Assembly: GCF_964275005.1 (NCBI RefSeq)
Contig: NC_092702.1
Coordinates: 597,501 to 661,500 of the forward strand
Source: Diadema setosum
Taxonomy: Eukaryota; Echinodermata; Echinoidea; Diadematoida; Diadematidae
Length of the DNA stretch: 64,000 nt
Direction: 5' to 3'
In this document: in pieces, positions 25,301-40,300 of the stretch
Layout: each line of letters opens with the position of its first letter
Position numbering within the stretch: position 1 is the stretch's first letter
Made by a program: the position numbers and the translations under genes
The notes under the pieces: generated by a model
The model's input: the letters and a program-made list of their open reading frames with translations, nothing else
Database searches by the model: none
Told to the model about the DNA's origin: nothing

Positions 25301-28300
25301 TAAATCAAAGACTTAATCCTTAAACCCAGCACTCTAATGTGCATTACTTATGACATGAGGTCGCTGGGTATTGAGGCTAGATGACTTCACCCACCAACAC
25401 ACAAATGTAAGAAACTTCAAGGAGATCATACAACCCAATTATCTTCTCCTACCCTATCTCATCATTATAGGTTTGTCATTATCATCATCATTATTATCAT
25501 CATAACATCATTCCTGTCAAAATAGTCATTTCCCCCATAATCACAACTCCCACAATTACCAGAATCACAATCATCCCTGTATCTTTCACAACAGGAATCA
25601 TGTAATTTCTCTTTATTTGATAAAAGAGGTCTCTTCTCCTCCTCCACTCACCCCTCTGTCCATGGGAGGAAGATACCAGACCTCTACCACCAGGGCCCAG
25701 CTAGTCATCATCATAAGGAGGTAGCGGACCATGGAGTACCGTGAGCTGTTCCAGAAGGCGTCTCCAAACCTGGGGTCATACTGTGAACATGTGACAAACA
25801 ATGGCATCATGTGACTAATTTTCTCTCTCTACACACATCTTTCTTGCCTTTTCTTAAACAATAAATTTGTGATGCACAAAAGTCATACTGACTCTTTCAG
25901 CTTCAGTCCGTCAACTGAGTTGTTCTCTGCTCCTTAGAAATTCATTCATTTTATTGTCATTGAAATAAATACAGGCAATATACAGCCTTTACACACTACC
26001 TACTCCAGTCTTATGCTTACTTTTTCTTGAAATCACTTGCCTTCTTGTATGTCACTGAATGCCGGTGAAATTCTGCAACCCATAATAAAATATCAGACAT
26101 ACTAAAATGCTCACCTACAGCATCATTGCATACTTTTGTTGACAACTTTTTTTTTTCCAATCATAAGGTTCCATTGATTGTACATCTCCTATTCATATGA
26201 ATGGATGACAAACAAGAAGTAATTTTCTTTTTTTAAATACAACTTTCCTTGAATTCTATCTGACTTGAAAATCTCATTCTGAATTTGTTTCATGTTTTCC
26301 ACACCTGCACATACCTCCAAGAAGGACTGTGCTTCATTACTGTTCAATTGAAACTTTGACAGGATTCTGATTTGTGATTTTTTTAAATCCCATTATTCTT
26401 TTGATATTTTGAAAAAAATTGATAAGTATTCATCACATTAAACAGTATGTAGTTAATGAAATATACACAGACATCCATGAAGAATAGATACTCTAAAACC
26501 AATAATGCTCATGTGCAAAAAACTTTCACAAAGGAGCCAAGATTCATGAAAGTAAAATGCATGCGAAAGTGTTTGTCTGTGCAATGCATTGAATCCCAGT
26601 GGTAGTTCCTGAAAGTTTCATGCTGTAAAATAGGCTGTTGGCTCCAATCATGCTGTGCATGTTTCTGGTTTTACAATACTAATTAGAAGTAGCCATGTGA
26701 GTGCTTGACATCCTGTGATATATACCTTGATTGCCACAGGGTATATCCTGCCACCGATCTCAAAGCTGCCCTTCTTAAACATCATCACAGATGTGTTGTT
26801 AATACAGGTGCCTGGGGAGTGAAAACAATAAAGAATACTTATAATTCATTCATGCAAAGTCATCATCCACTGAATTATATCATAAAGTATAGCAGCAAAC
26901 ATAACTATTATAATAAATATTCTTGGATTTTTTGGCAAAATTAATAAGAATTCTTTGTTGATATGCTAAAGAAGGTTAAAAAGGGATGGAAACAGGGTTG
27001 ACATAGTGAGGAATTCTCCACTATTACTCACAGAGGGAGCCCTTTGGTCGTTTGTCTCCATGCAAACAAACCTGAATAATTGCAACATTTTAAATTCACA
27101 CAAATTTGCAAAGTCTTGGGCCTTTACATAAACTGGTACCAATTTAGGCCTACAAAGAAGGACGGATCCAGGGAGGCAGCAGCTGGCCCAGCTGTCTGGA
27201 ATTGGACAAACTAGAAAGTCAGGAATGATCCTGGCTATAAAACATACAACATATCATGGTACAATTAGAATACAAAATGCCCTCATGTGCTACTGTTTGT
27301 AGGTAATTGTTAGGAATGCATTAAATCAAAATGCCCTCTTAAAAAAAAGCACAAACACACAAACTACAGATTGATCGTTAGCAAACTTATCTTGAGACTC
27401 TATACTTCAAATACTTTAGATCACTTTCGCATTTTTTATCCAATGGAGCGACTGTCATTCATTTTAGAGAAATTAAGAAGCCTTTTCAATTAACAAAAGA
27501 AGATAACCACATCACTTGATGATGAATTCAGGTCAATAGTCAAAATATTGTGACTCACCTTCAGGAAAGATCAGCATGGGCATTTTGGAAGCATCTTCAA
27601 CATGTTGTCTCAACCTGTTCAAGGTAATCAGAATACAAACTTATATTAGTCATAGTCTCATTCTCTTTGTGTGAAAATATTTACTTGGAGTAAATTCACT
27701 TTAGGTAAAATCAACACTGATAATTTTATTTTCACTAAATGACCACTTTGTTTGACATCCATTTCAGAAATTAAATCTTCAATAGCACTAGGCTTTCAGA
27801 ATGAAATAAATAAAAGAATACATCAATAGATGAATTGATAAATAGATAAATGAATGAAATAAACAAATAAATAAAACGATAAATATGCTGGCTAGCAAAT
27901 AAGGGCATACTTGTAAACCATAAATTTTGTTCCTGTGGAGAAAACTTCTGGCAAAATAACAAGTATATGTATACAGACCTAGCAATTTAAGCTTTGACCA
28001 GATTCAACCATGAGGTTTATTGCATATCAGTGATATATAAAAAGTCTTTGATCAATGTCAAAAAGAGTAAATGTTCATATATCTACACTTGGGGAGCAAA
28101 TGAAAGACTTGTACAATGTGGTGTTCACTTTTGCAAGCAATGTTATGAAAATGGATGTCAGAAAATGACTCATTCTCTCATGCCAGAAATATGGTCTTCA
28201 TAAACATCACAGAATGCCTTTAAAAATTCAGAAAAGCAAAACATCTTTTAGTACCACAGACAAAACAAAATACATAAAGACATCAATGTTTGTGCATAAG

Positions 28301-31300
28301 CAAAAATCTACAAGGAAATATAATCAAACTGTGACATTATAGCTGTGTGAACATATGGATGAAAAAAACAAACAAACAAACTGTACACAAAGATAGAACT
28401 CTGTTAGCATGGATATGGAACACAAGTATCCTCACGTTTGTGTGACCTTCTTGCGGTCCCTCATCTCAGTCCGTTCAAACCATATGTGGTCAGCGTCTGC
28501 CCATCTCATAGCTTTCTGGATCATGCCAAGGAACTTGGTGTGTTTCTGACCAATCTGTGGTAAGAGAAGGAAGACCGTGTCATAATGTCACAGGAGCATA
28601 GTGTAATAATAATGTTACCAAACACAAGACACTCATAGTCTCACAGTAAGGATGCTTGAGTGAGGCCTTCCACACAATGAAGAAAAAAGATATGCCCAAA
28701 AACAAACAGCCACACATACACAAGAAAGATTAAGCACACAGTGACTGGCAGAATGACAGACACTTGATTTGCACGAAATTCATACCAAGTGACACAAACA
28801 TTTCAATTGTGAAAATTGAATGACTTTTTTTTTTTTTTTTTTAAAGAAATGGCATTTAGAAATGAGACAAAGCAACACACTATGTACAATACTCACTCAA
28901 ACCCTAAAATCATGATCTTAACCTGAATGAAATAGATTTAAAGAAAATTCCTTAAGAACATTGAAGCTTTGTTCATGCCAGCAGGAGCCTTTATGTTTCA
29001 TGACCCAATTTCCCATTTATTGTCCATCCATCCAAAGACTTAGTGTCTTTACTCCACAGTCACTTAAAGGGTGTGTACAGTTCTGGTTGAGGTGAGGATT
29101 TAGCTTTTAACGTTTTGCGAGATATTCAGAAACCAAATCAGAGTATGTAATTCTAAGGGGTATCAAAAGTTTATTCAATGAAAATCGGTTTTGAAATGGC
29201 TGAGATATCCAAAAACAAGGTGAAACAAAGAGATCCTAATAAAGTTGTGGCATGTCCCCTTTTATTATTAGCACTTTTTTGGATATCTCAGCCATTTGAA
29301 AACCAATTTTCATCAAATAAACGTTGATTCCTTCTTAAAATCACATGCTCTTTCATATTTCATAAGAGGCTTTTCATTATCTCACTTAGGAATGTTCAAA
29401 ACATGAATCGTCACCTCAACCAGTACTTTACAGTCCCTTTAAGCAAAGAGAGAAAGCAGACACTAACAATATTTCAGGGACACAAACGTGATTATACAAC
29501 ACCTAAAAAGATTCTAGCTGATTGGTCAATTGCTCATTACATGACATGCAGTTAAAAGTAACCTTGAAAGCTGTCCCTGTTGAGGGTACATTTTTGGTCG
29601 AGTAGTACAGATATTGCACACTAACTTTACCCATTTACACTTGTGTTATACTAAAATATTTGTGCCAGCTTCATAATCAACTGGGAGTTTTTGCACCATT
29701 GCATGCCTCTGACATCACAATTTTAATGCATACCTTTGTTTCACACACTAAATCAGTTACAAGGGCACATTCAGTCACTCGTTTTACTCTCAACAACTTC
29801 AACAAATCATTTTCCAGAACGACTGTGCTGTACTACAATACAATGTATTGCCCTTCGCCTTTTATGTTGGGCTGTGTTCATGCGAAACTAGAATTGTGTT
29901 TCTAAACGCGTTTAGTCGCTAAATGTGTTTAGTTGCGTTGCGGTCATGCGATTTTTCCATTTAAACGCGTCTCAAAACGCCGATCTGAAACGCGGAAATA
30001 AGGGCGTCTTGAATCATGATTCTGCCAGAATCACAATCGCAGAAACCGCATGAACGCAACTGTGATTTCAATCACAATTCTATGATGTCATTGTGCGCTG
30101 TGCGCATGCGTGTCTCACGGGGTATCCCACAGCTTCTGGTTCTGTTCGCGCGCTTGTGTACGTCTTGTGAATCGTGTGTTTCGGTACCATACCTGCACTA
30201 GTTTGTTTACATCAACGCCATTCACCGATTCTATGCTATAGTATCTACCTAGCTATTTCTTATAATAATACATAATAATACATGTAATTACTCTCCAATT
30301 GAGTCGATAATAGTAATGGCTGCAGCTGTGTCTACCAAGGAAAACGACGAAGAATTAAGATTTTTCCTCGATCTGTGGGCAGAGCATGAATGCCACAGCT
30401 TATTGGAAGGTATTCACCGCAATAAAATGGAAAGGCATACAATAAACTGACTGATCAGTTGGCAGAAGGATTTAACGGGAGGTCAGGCTCAAGTTGCAGA
30501 AGAGACAAGGTCAAACTGTGCAGTGCGCTGCGCAATGGCAATGGATGAGCTGAGCCAGAATCAGCGTTGCGAAAGCCCGCATGAACGCTCTTCCGCGGAG
30601 ATCGTGATTTGAAACGCCGTTTTGAATCATGATTCATGTTTGTGATTCTGGCTACGAAATTCGCATGAACGTGCCCTAAAATGGTTGTCATTTCTCTGTA
30701 TAGTCAAGAATTGGTGTGGACCATCCATTGACATCCGAGGTGTTGTATAAAACAAGTGTATGGTCCTTACTCATGCAACTGAACAAGATTCCACACTCGG
30801 TGAAAGATAAGGCACATTTTTTAATCTTGGCTTTGTCTTGAATAGAGCATCTCATCTTTCAACTCATTCAAAATCTTGTATCATCGCACTTGTGATCATT
30901 CACTATTTGTATTATGGTCAACTTACGAATGCATAGCTATTATCACTGGAGAGAATTAGGACGTCTATTGGTGAGGTGTGGTTGGCGACACATATTCCTC
31001 CACCGATGGCTCGGTTTTCCCTGTAAAGAGTGACAAGAAATAAGAGTAAGAATCATATCAATATACCAGAGTGAATTTTACGACAATATGAAACACTATC
31101 AACAGGTGTGTCCTTTGCTGCATATTTTTCATTGTGACAAGCCTTGTGGCAAAGAAGTCACCGGTTTGTTTGTTTGTTTGTTTTTTTTGTAATGAGAAAT
31201 ACCACATCGCAAACAGACCACTTGAAAGCATAGTTACACAGCAAGATGAGAAGTCAAATTTTGTTGATATAGAACTTCCTTCCTTTTTCCTGAAACATAT

Positions 31301-34300
31301 ATTTCCAGAGGAGACACTTGTTACTGCTTGCTGTGGGAAGAAGTTACAATCAAACCGCTATCATCTTATTGAATAACAACTATTCATGTCAATCATTTCT
31401 TATGTAAAAATGTCAATAATTTTATTTTTTTAAGCTCTTTTCATTAGAAACCTTGTGGAGCAGTTTCCCCTGCAGCAGGAGTTCTTTCAGTTTTTATGAA
31501 AAGAATACTATTTAAGCATGATCTAAGGATATGAAGGTGAGACAATGTATGCATGTTATCACTATTCAGCAATCTACATAATGACAGAGACACCACCATG
31601 GGTACCATCTTGATACTTTGCTTACATTTTAAAGGGTGTGTACAGTTCTGGTTGAGGTGAGGATTTAGCTTTTAACGTTTTGCGAGATATTCACAATCAC
31701 TCTATGAGATGTCAAAGAGCATGTAATTCTAAGGGGTATCAAAAGTTTATTTGATGAAAATCGGTTTTGAAATGGCCAAGATATCCAAAAACAAGGTGAA
31801 ACAAAGAGATCCTAATAAAAGGCGTGGCCTGTCACCTTTTATTACTATTACTTTTTTTGGATATCTCAGCCATTTGAAAACCAATTTTCATCAAATAAAC
31901 GTTGAATCCTTCTTAAAACTACATGCTCTTTCATATTTCATAAGAGGTTTCTCATTATCTCACTTAGGAATGTTAAAAACATGAATCCCCATCTCAACCA
32001 GTACTGTACAGTCCCTTTAATGAAAAGTTATAAACTGCCATATTGTTGGGTTAGTTAGTTTGTTTGCTTTTTCTTTTGATGACTTAAAATCACACTGCAA
32101 TTAAAGCTATGCCTGAACCCAGTGTTATACCTAACTTTATCACTTAAAATACAGTCCTTTACATGAAGTTCAAATTTTATGAGTAAAGATACTTGAAAGG
32201 CACTATTGAAACATGTATACATCTATGGCAAACAAAACTTGTTCCAAAATACCTTTTCTTGCTCATGTCATTTTTACTTTATACATTATATATTTCACTT
32301 ATGCAATATTTCCCAAATTGAGACTTGTTCAGATAATGTTGAACTTGAAATTCTGAAAAAGGTTGAACTTGCAGTCACGAGACATATTGATGCAATGAAC
32401 AAGAATTATCATCTCTTTTTAGAGAAAATTTACCAATTTCTTACCTTGGAGACAAGATAACATCTGCGTTACATTGGCTAATACTTCTACAAGTTTTTCA
32501 TTTTGAAAATAATGGTCAAACTCACAATAAAAATGGTAATTTGGTTCAGTTGTCATCTTATGCCTAAAATAATTTGATACTCTTAAGCTCCATTCTGTGG
32601 CTGTTCACACAGTGCTCCCTGAGTTTTTAGCCTGTGTCAAACTGTTAATCGTCCAGTGCTAAATTTCTTTGGAAAACTAAATATTAAAGAGGTTATCACT
32701 CCAGCAAAAGGTTGCCTTAACAGGCAAACTAGAAAATCTGGATTGCTGGTGGGATCCTTACACTAAGGTATCAGGCACAGAAAATGAATTCATGATGACT
32801 TTTTGCCAAATGTATGCTGACTGTATGCTTACTGTGTGCAAAAATTTGTTATATTTACAAATCAAGTTCTAAAGAATGTGACTAGGTCACAGACTTACCT
32901 GTTGTGGTACGTGATAAGAGCTGAAAAACTTCTGCAAGCTATCCTGTAAATCGTCAGGGTGATGTACTTTGTTAGTATTTTCTTGATCCTGTACACAAAC
33001 AAAAATGAAAATCAAATCATTGTCCAGTTGTTGGTCCCTTGCAGCTAAAAGATTTGAAAGTTAGAAAACTGTGTAGATAAAAAAATCAATTGGAATCCCA
33101 TTTTCTTTGCTCATTTTTCCACTTATAGATACAAAATTGTTACAAAACATAATCAACAATGAGACCATCACACACATGTACATTTTCAGACAAAGTCTGA
33201 TGCATGTTTTGGATGGGTTCACACACACTCTTACACTGATTGATGCAGATTCAGATTAACAATGATTGATTTCTTTTACGACTCCTCCAACGATGAAAAA
33301 GTAGACTATTAAAGCAGGCATCACACTGTCCCAGAATTGAGGAAAGATGGACACACAATAACAGAAATGTTCAAATTCGGCTTGGATCGTATAAACATTG
33401 GGTTATTCATGAAGGCATCTTGAGCCTTTGTTTGACTGCCAGTGAAGTTTCTTAGGCTCAAGCAGCAATTTTGTGAGCAGTAGCAAAATCTTCATGCAAC
33501 CATTGTGTTTCCTTTGTGTGTCCTTCAGGTAAACTTCTTGATAAAGATTCACATCATCGTACTCCTTCATGCGTGGTGTGGGTGCCATCGTGAGACCTTC
33601 TGTACTTGCTTTGGCTGTTAATTGGCTTTTGACAATGGTTGGGGTCAACTTTGCACGAAAATGAAAACTCCATATTTGCACTGCCATCTTGTGTTAATTT
33701 TGGGACAGTGTGATGCCACCTTGAAAGAAAACTTCTCAAAGTCCAACTTACCTCCAATTTGGGAAATATCCTAAGAAGGCTCCAAAGATAAACAGGTAAG
33801 ATATTGCTATAGACAACACTGCCAACCTATGGAAGGAAAGAAAGAGAGAGAGAAAAAAAAAATATTGATGAGAGAAGTAGATTTACAATTATCCCTTTGT
33901 CATACCAAAAAGTAATTATCGGTTTTATATGCCTCTCAGTTGACTGCACATACTTTATCATGTCATATAATATACATGCATTCATTGGTCCTTGAAAGCA
34001 AAATACGTAAACTTGAAATTGACAGCTGGTCTAGTATTTACTGTAAGAGACAGAATCTCAAGAAAAACTAAATTACATATTTTTTAAAAATACTGTAACA
34101 AGAAATACTCCGGCAAATAAACAATAGGAAGGTTGTAATCAGAGCATATGAGGACTGTGAACATAAAATGTTTACTGTATATGACACACAATGTATATTT
34201 TAAAAGTGAGTCTAATTTTTCATGAATCGCACAATTTTGCTAGTGGCTAAATTCGTGATTGTGGAGTACAGTATTGAATGGAGAAATGTATACGTGCACG

Positions 34301-37300
34301 TCACATTCATGTCAGGATCAGAGTCAATATTTTTGTGTGTCTTTAAATTCGCCTATTGCACCTGAATCACAAAATTTGTGTATACCACCTGACTTGCAAA
34401 AATTCGCGAACATAAAAACCGTGTGAAATATTTGGTGTATACAGTACTAGTTTAGTGTGAACTTCTATTTGGATACAGCAGGACACACAATAGACCTGCT
34501 CATATGAATTACATAACACTTTTCAAACCAGACGCCAATGTGCTAATGTCAACAGGGACTAGTAGCTCCAGGGCTGTTATCTCACTTCTAGATTACTCCA
34601 GATTTGCATCTAAACTGTGACACCAATTACGGTGAACTTCAAGGACTACAGTGTGTCCCTAGTTCAAAGTTCAAATTGTTTAAAATCTTAGTCTCATTCT
34701 TTTAGCATGGACTGTCAAATGAAATACAAAATTTGGTACGAAACTGCTTCAGTTTCCATGACAAAGGGCAAGCCATGATCACAAATATCAATCTAATGAT
34801 TCTCTACAGTGAAATTAAAAACACTTGATTCTTTTAAATGATGGGAGCAGAGGATTTTAAACAGATTTTGTTGTTTTCTGTACTTGGTACTTTATAGTGC
34901 ACTAGGCAAATTTGAACTGAAGATTACATCAAAGTAAATCTAAACCTGACCGTATTTGCCTCATCGATAACTTTGATAAGATACATGTTTCTAGTTTGAT
35001 GCAAATCTTGCCAAGAACAGCCATGTACCTAAACGGTAAATTTGATTTCTTTCATCTCTACCACAGTTGCCATATCTAGAATACCACAGTGTAAAAAAAA
35101 AGAAAAAAAAAAGGAATAAATATATTGACTGCAGTCAATATAAATCACATTGCCCTTTTGTGTCCAACTGCTGACTGCTCTGGACATCATTATTTGTCCT
35201 GTAGACAGACTTTGCCCTGTGGCTTATCCCTGAATGAGCAATGTTAACTCTTTGTGTGTTTTGAGTGTTGATTGGCACAGAAAACCCTATAGTGTTGTAC
35301 AAACTGTCCAAAGTCCCTTGCATTGAAAGGATTAAAGAGAGAATACTATACAATGAACCACTCACCTCAATGGAAGCAAGAAGCAATAGCGGAATAAACA
35401 ACCAATGAACCACAGGACCGTTAGCCGCAAACTGTACGGAGAGAACAGCATACAAGACAAAATTCTAAGTATATTAGGAAAATTATTGGAGCCTATCAGT
35501 TCACAACGAAAGCACACTTCTCTCACAGCAGGCCAAATTCATTACATAAAATGCATTAAAAATTTAAATGAGCTTTATATAACAAGATTCAACAATTACA
35601 TTTGATTTCTGCGGTGGTATGGTATCATAATTTCCCTTGAAATCTACCCTGAGAATATAACATTCTCACTGAATTCTCAGAAACAAGTGGTAGTATTATA
35701 TTTCATGTGGCCACGTCACTGTGAAAGGATTTGTACTGTACATTAGTCTCCATCTGCATTTTGTAAAACCTGGTCCCTGTTTTATGAAGAGTTATTATTG
35801 ATTCTATAGTTGATTTCTATCATAAGTCTACGGCAGCCTGTGTGGTAAGGAAATTTATAATCAATTATGTATGTTTTGATAAAACGGGGCCCAGAAATGT
35901 TTGTGTGCACTTCATTGTCGTGAATGCCAAGATTTGCTAACTCAAAGTGCACGTGAAAGTTCTTATCTACACTATATGCATTGAATGTCAGTGGCAATTT
36001 GCAAAAATTTCATGCCACAATAAAGGCCGTCAGCTCCAATTTGCGAAAATTTCATGCTATGACAATATCTTGCTCTAAGGTACTACATGGTACAATGGTG
36101 AATTGCAATATCACTCCTTGTAATATATTCGAACTTAGACTGTTTTTAAAAACTACTTGTATCAATTTTTGTTAATCTGAAGGTATGTAGATAATGAAAT
36201 TCTAATAACTGCTGAGGGTCAAATGTCAAACATACCTGAGGTACTGGTATCGCATGCTTGTTCTTGTCAATAAGTTCCATGATCCAAGCTCTATTTAATG
36301 CAAGACATATTGATATGTATGAAAAATGCACATATAAATACAATTCATACTGATAATAGAGATTTGTATTCTCATAAAAACTAATGCCCATAATGCTTTT
36401 GACTGTTTTATTACCTATATATATTTTCCTTTATATTGTTACAATTTCTTCATATCATCAAGGAGCAACACACAGAAATCCCTCTCTAACATCCATCAGT
36501 ATGAACCAGTTGACAAGACCTTGGTAAGCCATAAAGTACTTGGAGAAAATTTCTGAGGGACACAGGACCAGTTTGTCTCTATGGACCACAGGAGAATAAT
36601 CTTTATCCTTGCCTAGAGCCATGGGACTGATAACAGGTGATTAGCTGAACTCAAGGGTTACACACTGACAGATAGCATTGCAGTGTCAATATTTGTGTAT
36701 TTTGATTTGTACATTGGTCTATCAAATCCTCAGCTAGACAGAGAGTTGATAAGGAGAAGTACTTGAAACCAAAGGCTGAATGAAGGAACCTTAAAACAGT
36801 GACCTCTTTAACAAAATGAGTTCAACTTTAAAAACGGTATACCGTCAATTGTCTATGCTATAATCAGTCATATTCCATTTCTAGTTTTAATTGTGCTGAA
36901 ATTAAACCACATAGGACAATGCACATCATCAGTAGTTGTAGCCCAAAACTATACATCTCCATAATACAGAGAATTTACTGTAAACCAAAGAATGTTCGCA
37001 TGCATTTTAATTTCGCGAGAGCCGAGTTTTGCGAAATTAAACTGCACGCTAAAGACCTTGTCTAAACTATATGCATTGAATGTTAGAGGCAACTTGCAAA
37101 AATTTCATGCCGCGAAAATATCATGTTTTACAGTAGAATCTGCAGGAGTGTGCTACATATTGCTCCTGAACAGCTGTTGAAAATTACAAACTCCTTAAAA
37201 AGTCCAATAATTCTCCTTCATTTTCTCTCAGCTCTTGAGAATCTGTCTTTTTTTATAATGTTGACAGACAGTAGTAGTTCTATAATTGTCCATTGAACGA

Positions 37301-40300
37301 AAAATTATTCACAATTTCTTTCAAGAAGTAACAACGTTGACACAAAATGTATTGGGTTCACTACTTTCCAAACCATTTGCTAATTCCAAGGATATTATCA
37401 AGAGGTTCAAATGATTTCTAGACAAATACCTTGATACTCCTTTGCTGATGAATTAATTACTTTGAGATAATTAAACTTTGCATGTTCCTCCATTCATGAG
37501 GTAATAAGATGTAATGTCAAGTGATCATATATCATAGGTGGCATGGGAGAAAAACACCTTTTTACATCCTAATCATTCTAATGATGCTCATTATACCACT
37601 CAACCTTACATACTGTATATGTGCTCCAGGTCTATTAACTACGTATTTGCCATAATATACAGAGTTGAACTATAAAGATAGCACTAAAAATTTCCAACAG
37701 CTCTGCTTTTCAAAGCCAACTTCGTAACTCAAGATGTTAACTCTCTTAATCCTTTCTTTTCATGCACATTTGTGAGTATAAAATCTTTGTTGCATTCAAA
37801 AAGTATGTGTTATATGGACAGCTTTCATATCTATTACATGAAAGAAAGGCATGTCAATAATTCATAAAACTCTCACCTTCTGCTGAAAATCTCTTGGTAA
37901 CCTCATCCTCAACGATAGCCTGTGACAGAAAACAGAATGAAATGAAATGAAAGTGAAGTAAACATCACTTAGAAACACAAACACACTGATATTTCCTTCC
38001 TGTCCTATAACATGTTCCTTTTCTCTCCTCATAGTAGACTTGTATGAACTAAGCCTACCTAATCATGTTGATTGATATAATTTGTTTTGTTTAATTTTTA
38101 TGGGCAAGCTTGTTGTAATGTACAATACAGGAAAGAAGTTAAAAAAAAAAACAAAACACTGGAATAAAAGCAGGAAATAATTGGTAATACACTACATTTC
38201 CATGTTTTGTCTTTTAACCCTATATGTGCTGCATTCGCACGTCCGACTCGGTCGATGGCGTGCCAACTTTGCATATTCTGCTCAAACCCACAAACCCACC
38301 CAAACTGGTCGATAAATCACCAAATGCAGCAGTACAATGAAAGCTTTTCTTGTGCTTCTGTTTGTCTCACATGTAGCTTGCATTTATGTGGTGATTGACT
38401 ATCAAGCGGTGTTCCCAAATAGATTTGCATGTGAACTCTAAGTTTCTGCCACTGTTTTGTGTGCAAAAGTCATGCCTTTACGGTAATGTAGCTACTGGTC
38501 ATTTTAAAGAAAAACAATCATCGATTTGTCATACAAGTTTCAACAAAGCAAAGCTTGGCATTTTCTCTACAATTTTGCTCACTACATGTCCAGCTGAACA
38601 GAAATCTAAAGAAGTTACATAGATTTGAAAAACAGAATGTTTTTTTTTTCAAAGCATGACAACTTTGGTGTCTATTAAAGATTAAAGATAATAAAAAGTT
38701 TTGGTACCTCAAAAGTGTCCCTGAATTTCCTTGTCTTAGTTTGTGTTTCAGGTTAAAGTACCTTTCATATAACTAACACTGTGAGACTTACTCGCCCCAA
38801 AGTGCTCTCATGTCTTAGTAATCATGCAATTAACTACGATCAGCAGCCCCATACGCATAGCGACCAGCAGTCCCATACGCATAGCGTAATCGGGCTTCGC
38901 ATTGTAGCATTCAGGATCATGACAGATTTAGTATCGCAGGGTAAATGTCAACTTAAAATCCCATAAATTCTTCAATTTGAAGACTTACCAATTAACTTGA
39001 AGTATTGAAAACAGGCTTCGGGCAACGTTTGGTTCTGCCTATAGCCCCTTTCTGTTCGAATTGATGACTGAATGTGACTCGGTCGACAGGACCTTAGGAG
39101 AGCTACATACAGTACACTGAATACTACAGCCAGTGCATGCGAACACATCACATGCACACAAATTTCAAATCCATGAACGGATAAGATGTTTGTGTGCGCA
39201 TGCGCTGGCCATGGTAGCCAGTGTATGTACCTCTCCCAAGGTCCTCTCGACCGAGTCACAGTCAGTCATCAATTCGAACAGAAAGGGACTATTGGCAGAA
39301 CCAAACGTTGTTCGAAGCCTGTTTTCAATACTTCAACTTAATTGGTAAGTCTTCAAATCGAAGAAATTTTTGGATTTTAAGTTGACATTTACCCGCGATA
39401 CTAATTCTGTCACGATCCTGAATGCTACAATGCGAAGCCCCATTACGCTATTCGTATGGGGCTGCAGCTGGTCGCAGTTAGCTATGCGTACAATGGGCTG
39501 CACGCTGCTGGTCGCAGTCAGTGGTTTCGTACAATATTTATCGACGCTGGACAGCGTCGGCTCTGGTACGAAACCATTATTGCATGATTACTAAGACATG
39601 AGAGCACTTTGGGGCGAGTAATTCTCACAGACAACGTACTTTAACCTGAAACACAAACCAAGACAAGGAAATTCAGGGAAGCTTTTGAGGTACCAAAACT
39701 TTTTATTATCTTTAATGTGGCACACAGGGGGTTTCCACCATGGCTCATAAAGAGTTAATGACATACATTCAAAGAGTACACAACCTACACCATGGATCTG
39801 CGGGTATGATGTTTTGCTGTGAATAAGAATGTGTAAATGAGATACTGTACATGTAGAATGTGATTTGTAACTCATTTAAGAATCAGACAACAGTGCTTCT
39901 GCCCTTTAACCCATTGAGGACGGACTGATTTTGCTACAACACACACTTCCCATAGACACCTGCCCGAGTGTACTCGGGACTTGTCCTCAACAGGTTAACA
40001 ATCAATCTTTCTAGGCTGCTGAGAAGTCATACAGAATTGGGTTACAGCACCAACTCCAATATCCTGTGGTCTGTGACCTTACAGGTCGGATGTAGACAGA
40101 TGACCACTCCTCATAAACTGGGTCAGTGCACTGTGAGTGAAAATATATGGATGGGAACAGCTTCTACTGCTGTATAATCCTACTTACAGCTGAAAAACAA
40201 GTTTAGAGTACTAAACTATAGGTGCCTTCTATTTCTATATGAACTTACTAATCTAATAACTGAAATACTGTAGCTCACATGTTCCATTTAATATTCCTAG

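Noticed and set aside
35135..35455. 106-codon minus-strand frame with VVHWLFIPLLLLASIE, membrane-protein-like
   Set aside because: The phase set by the neighbouring GPAT4 exons reads the same bases as LRLTVLWFIGCLFRYC, which matches the family; the open frame is a shadow.
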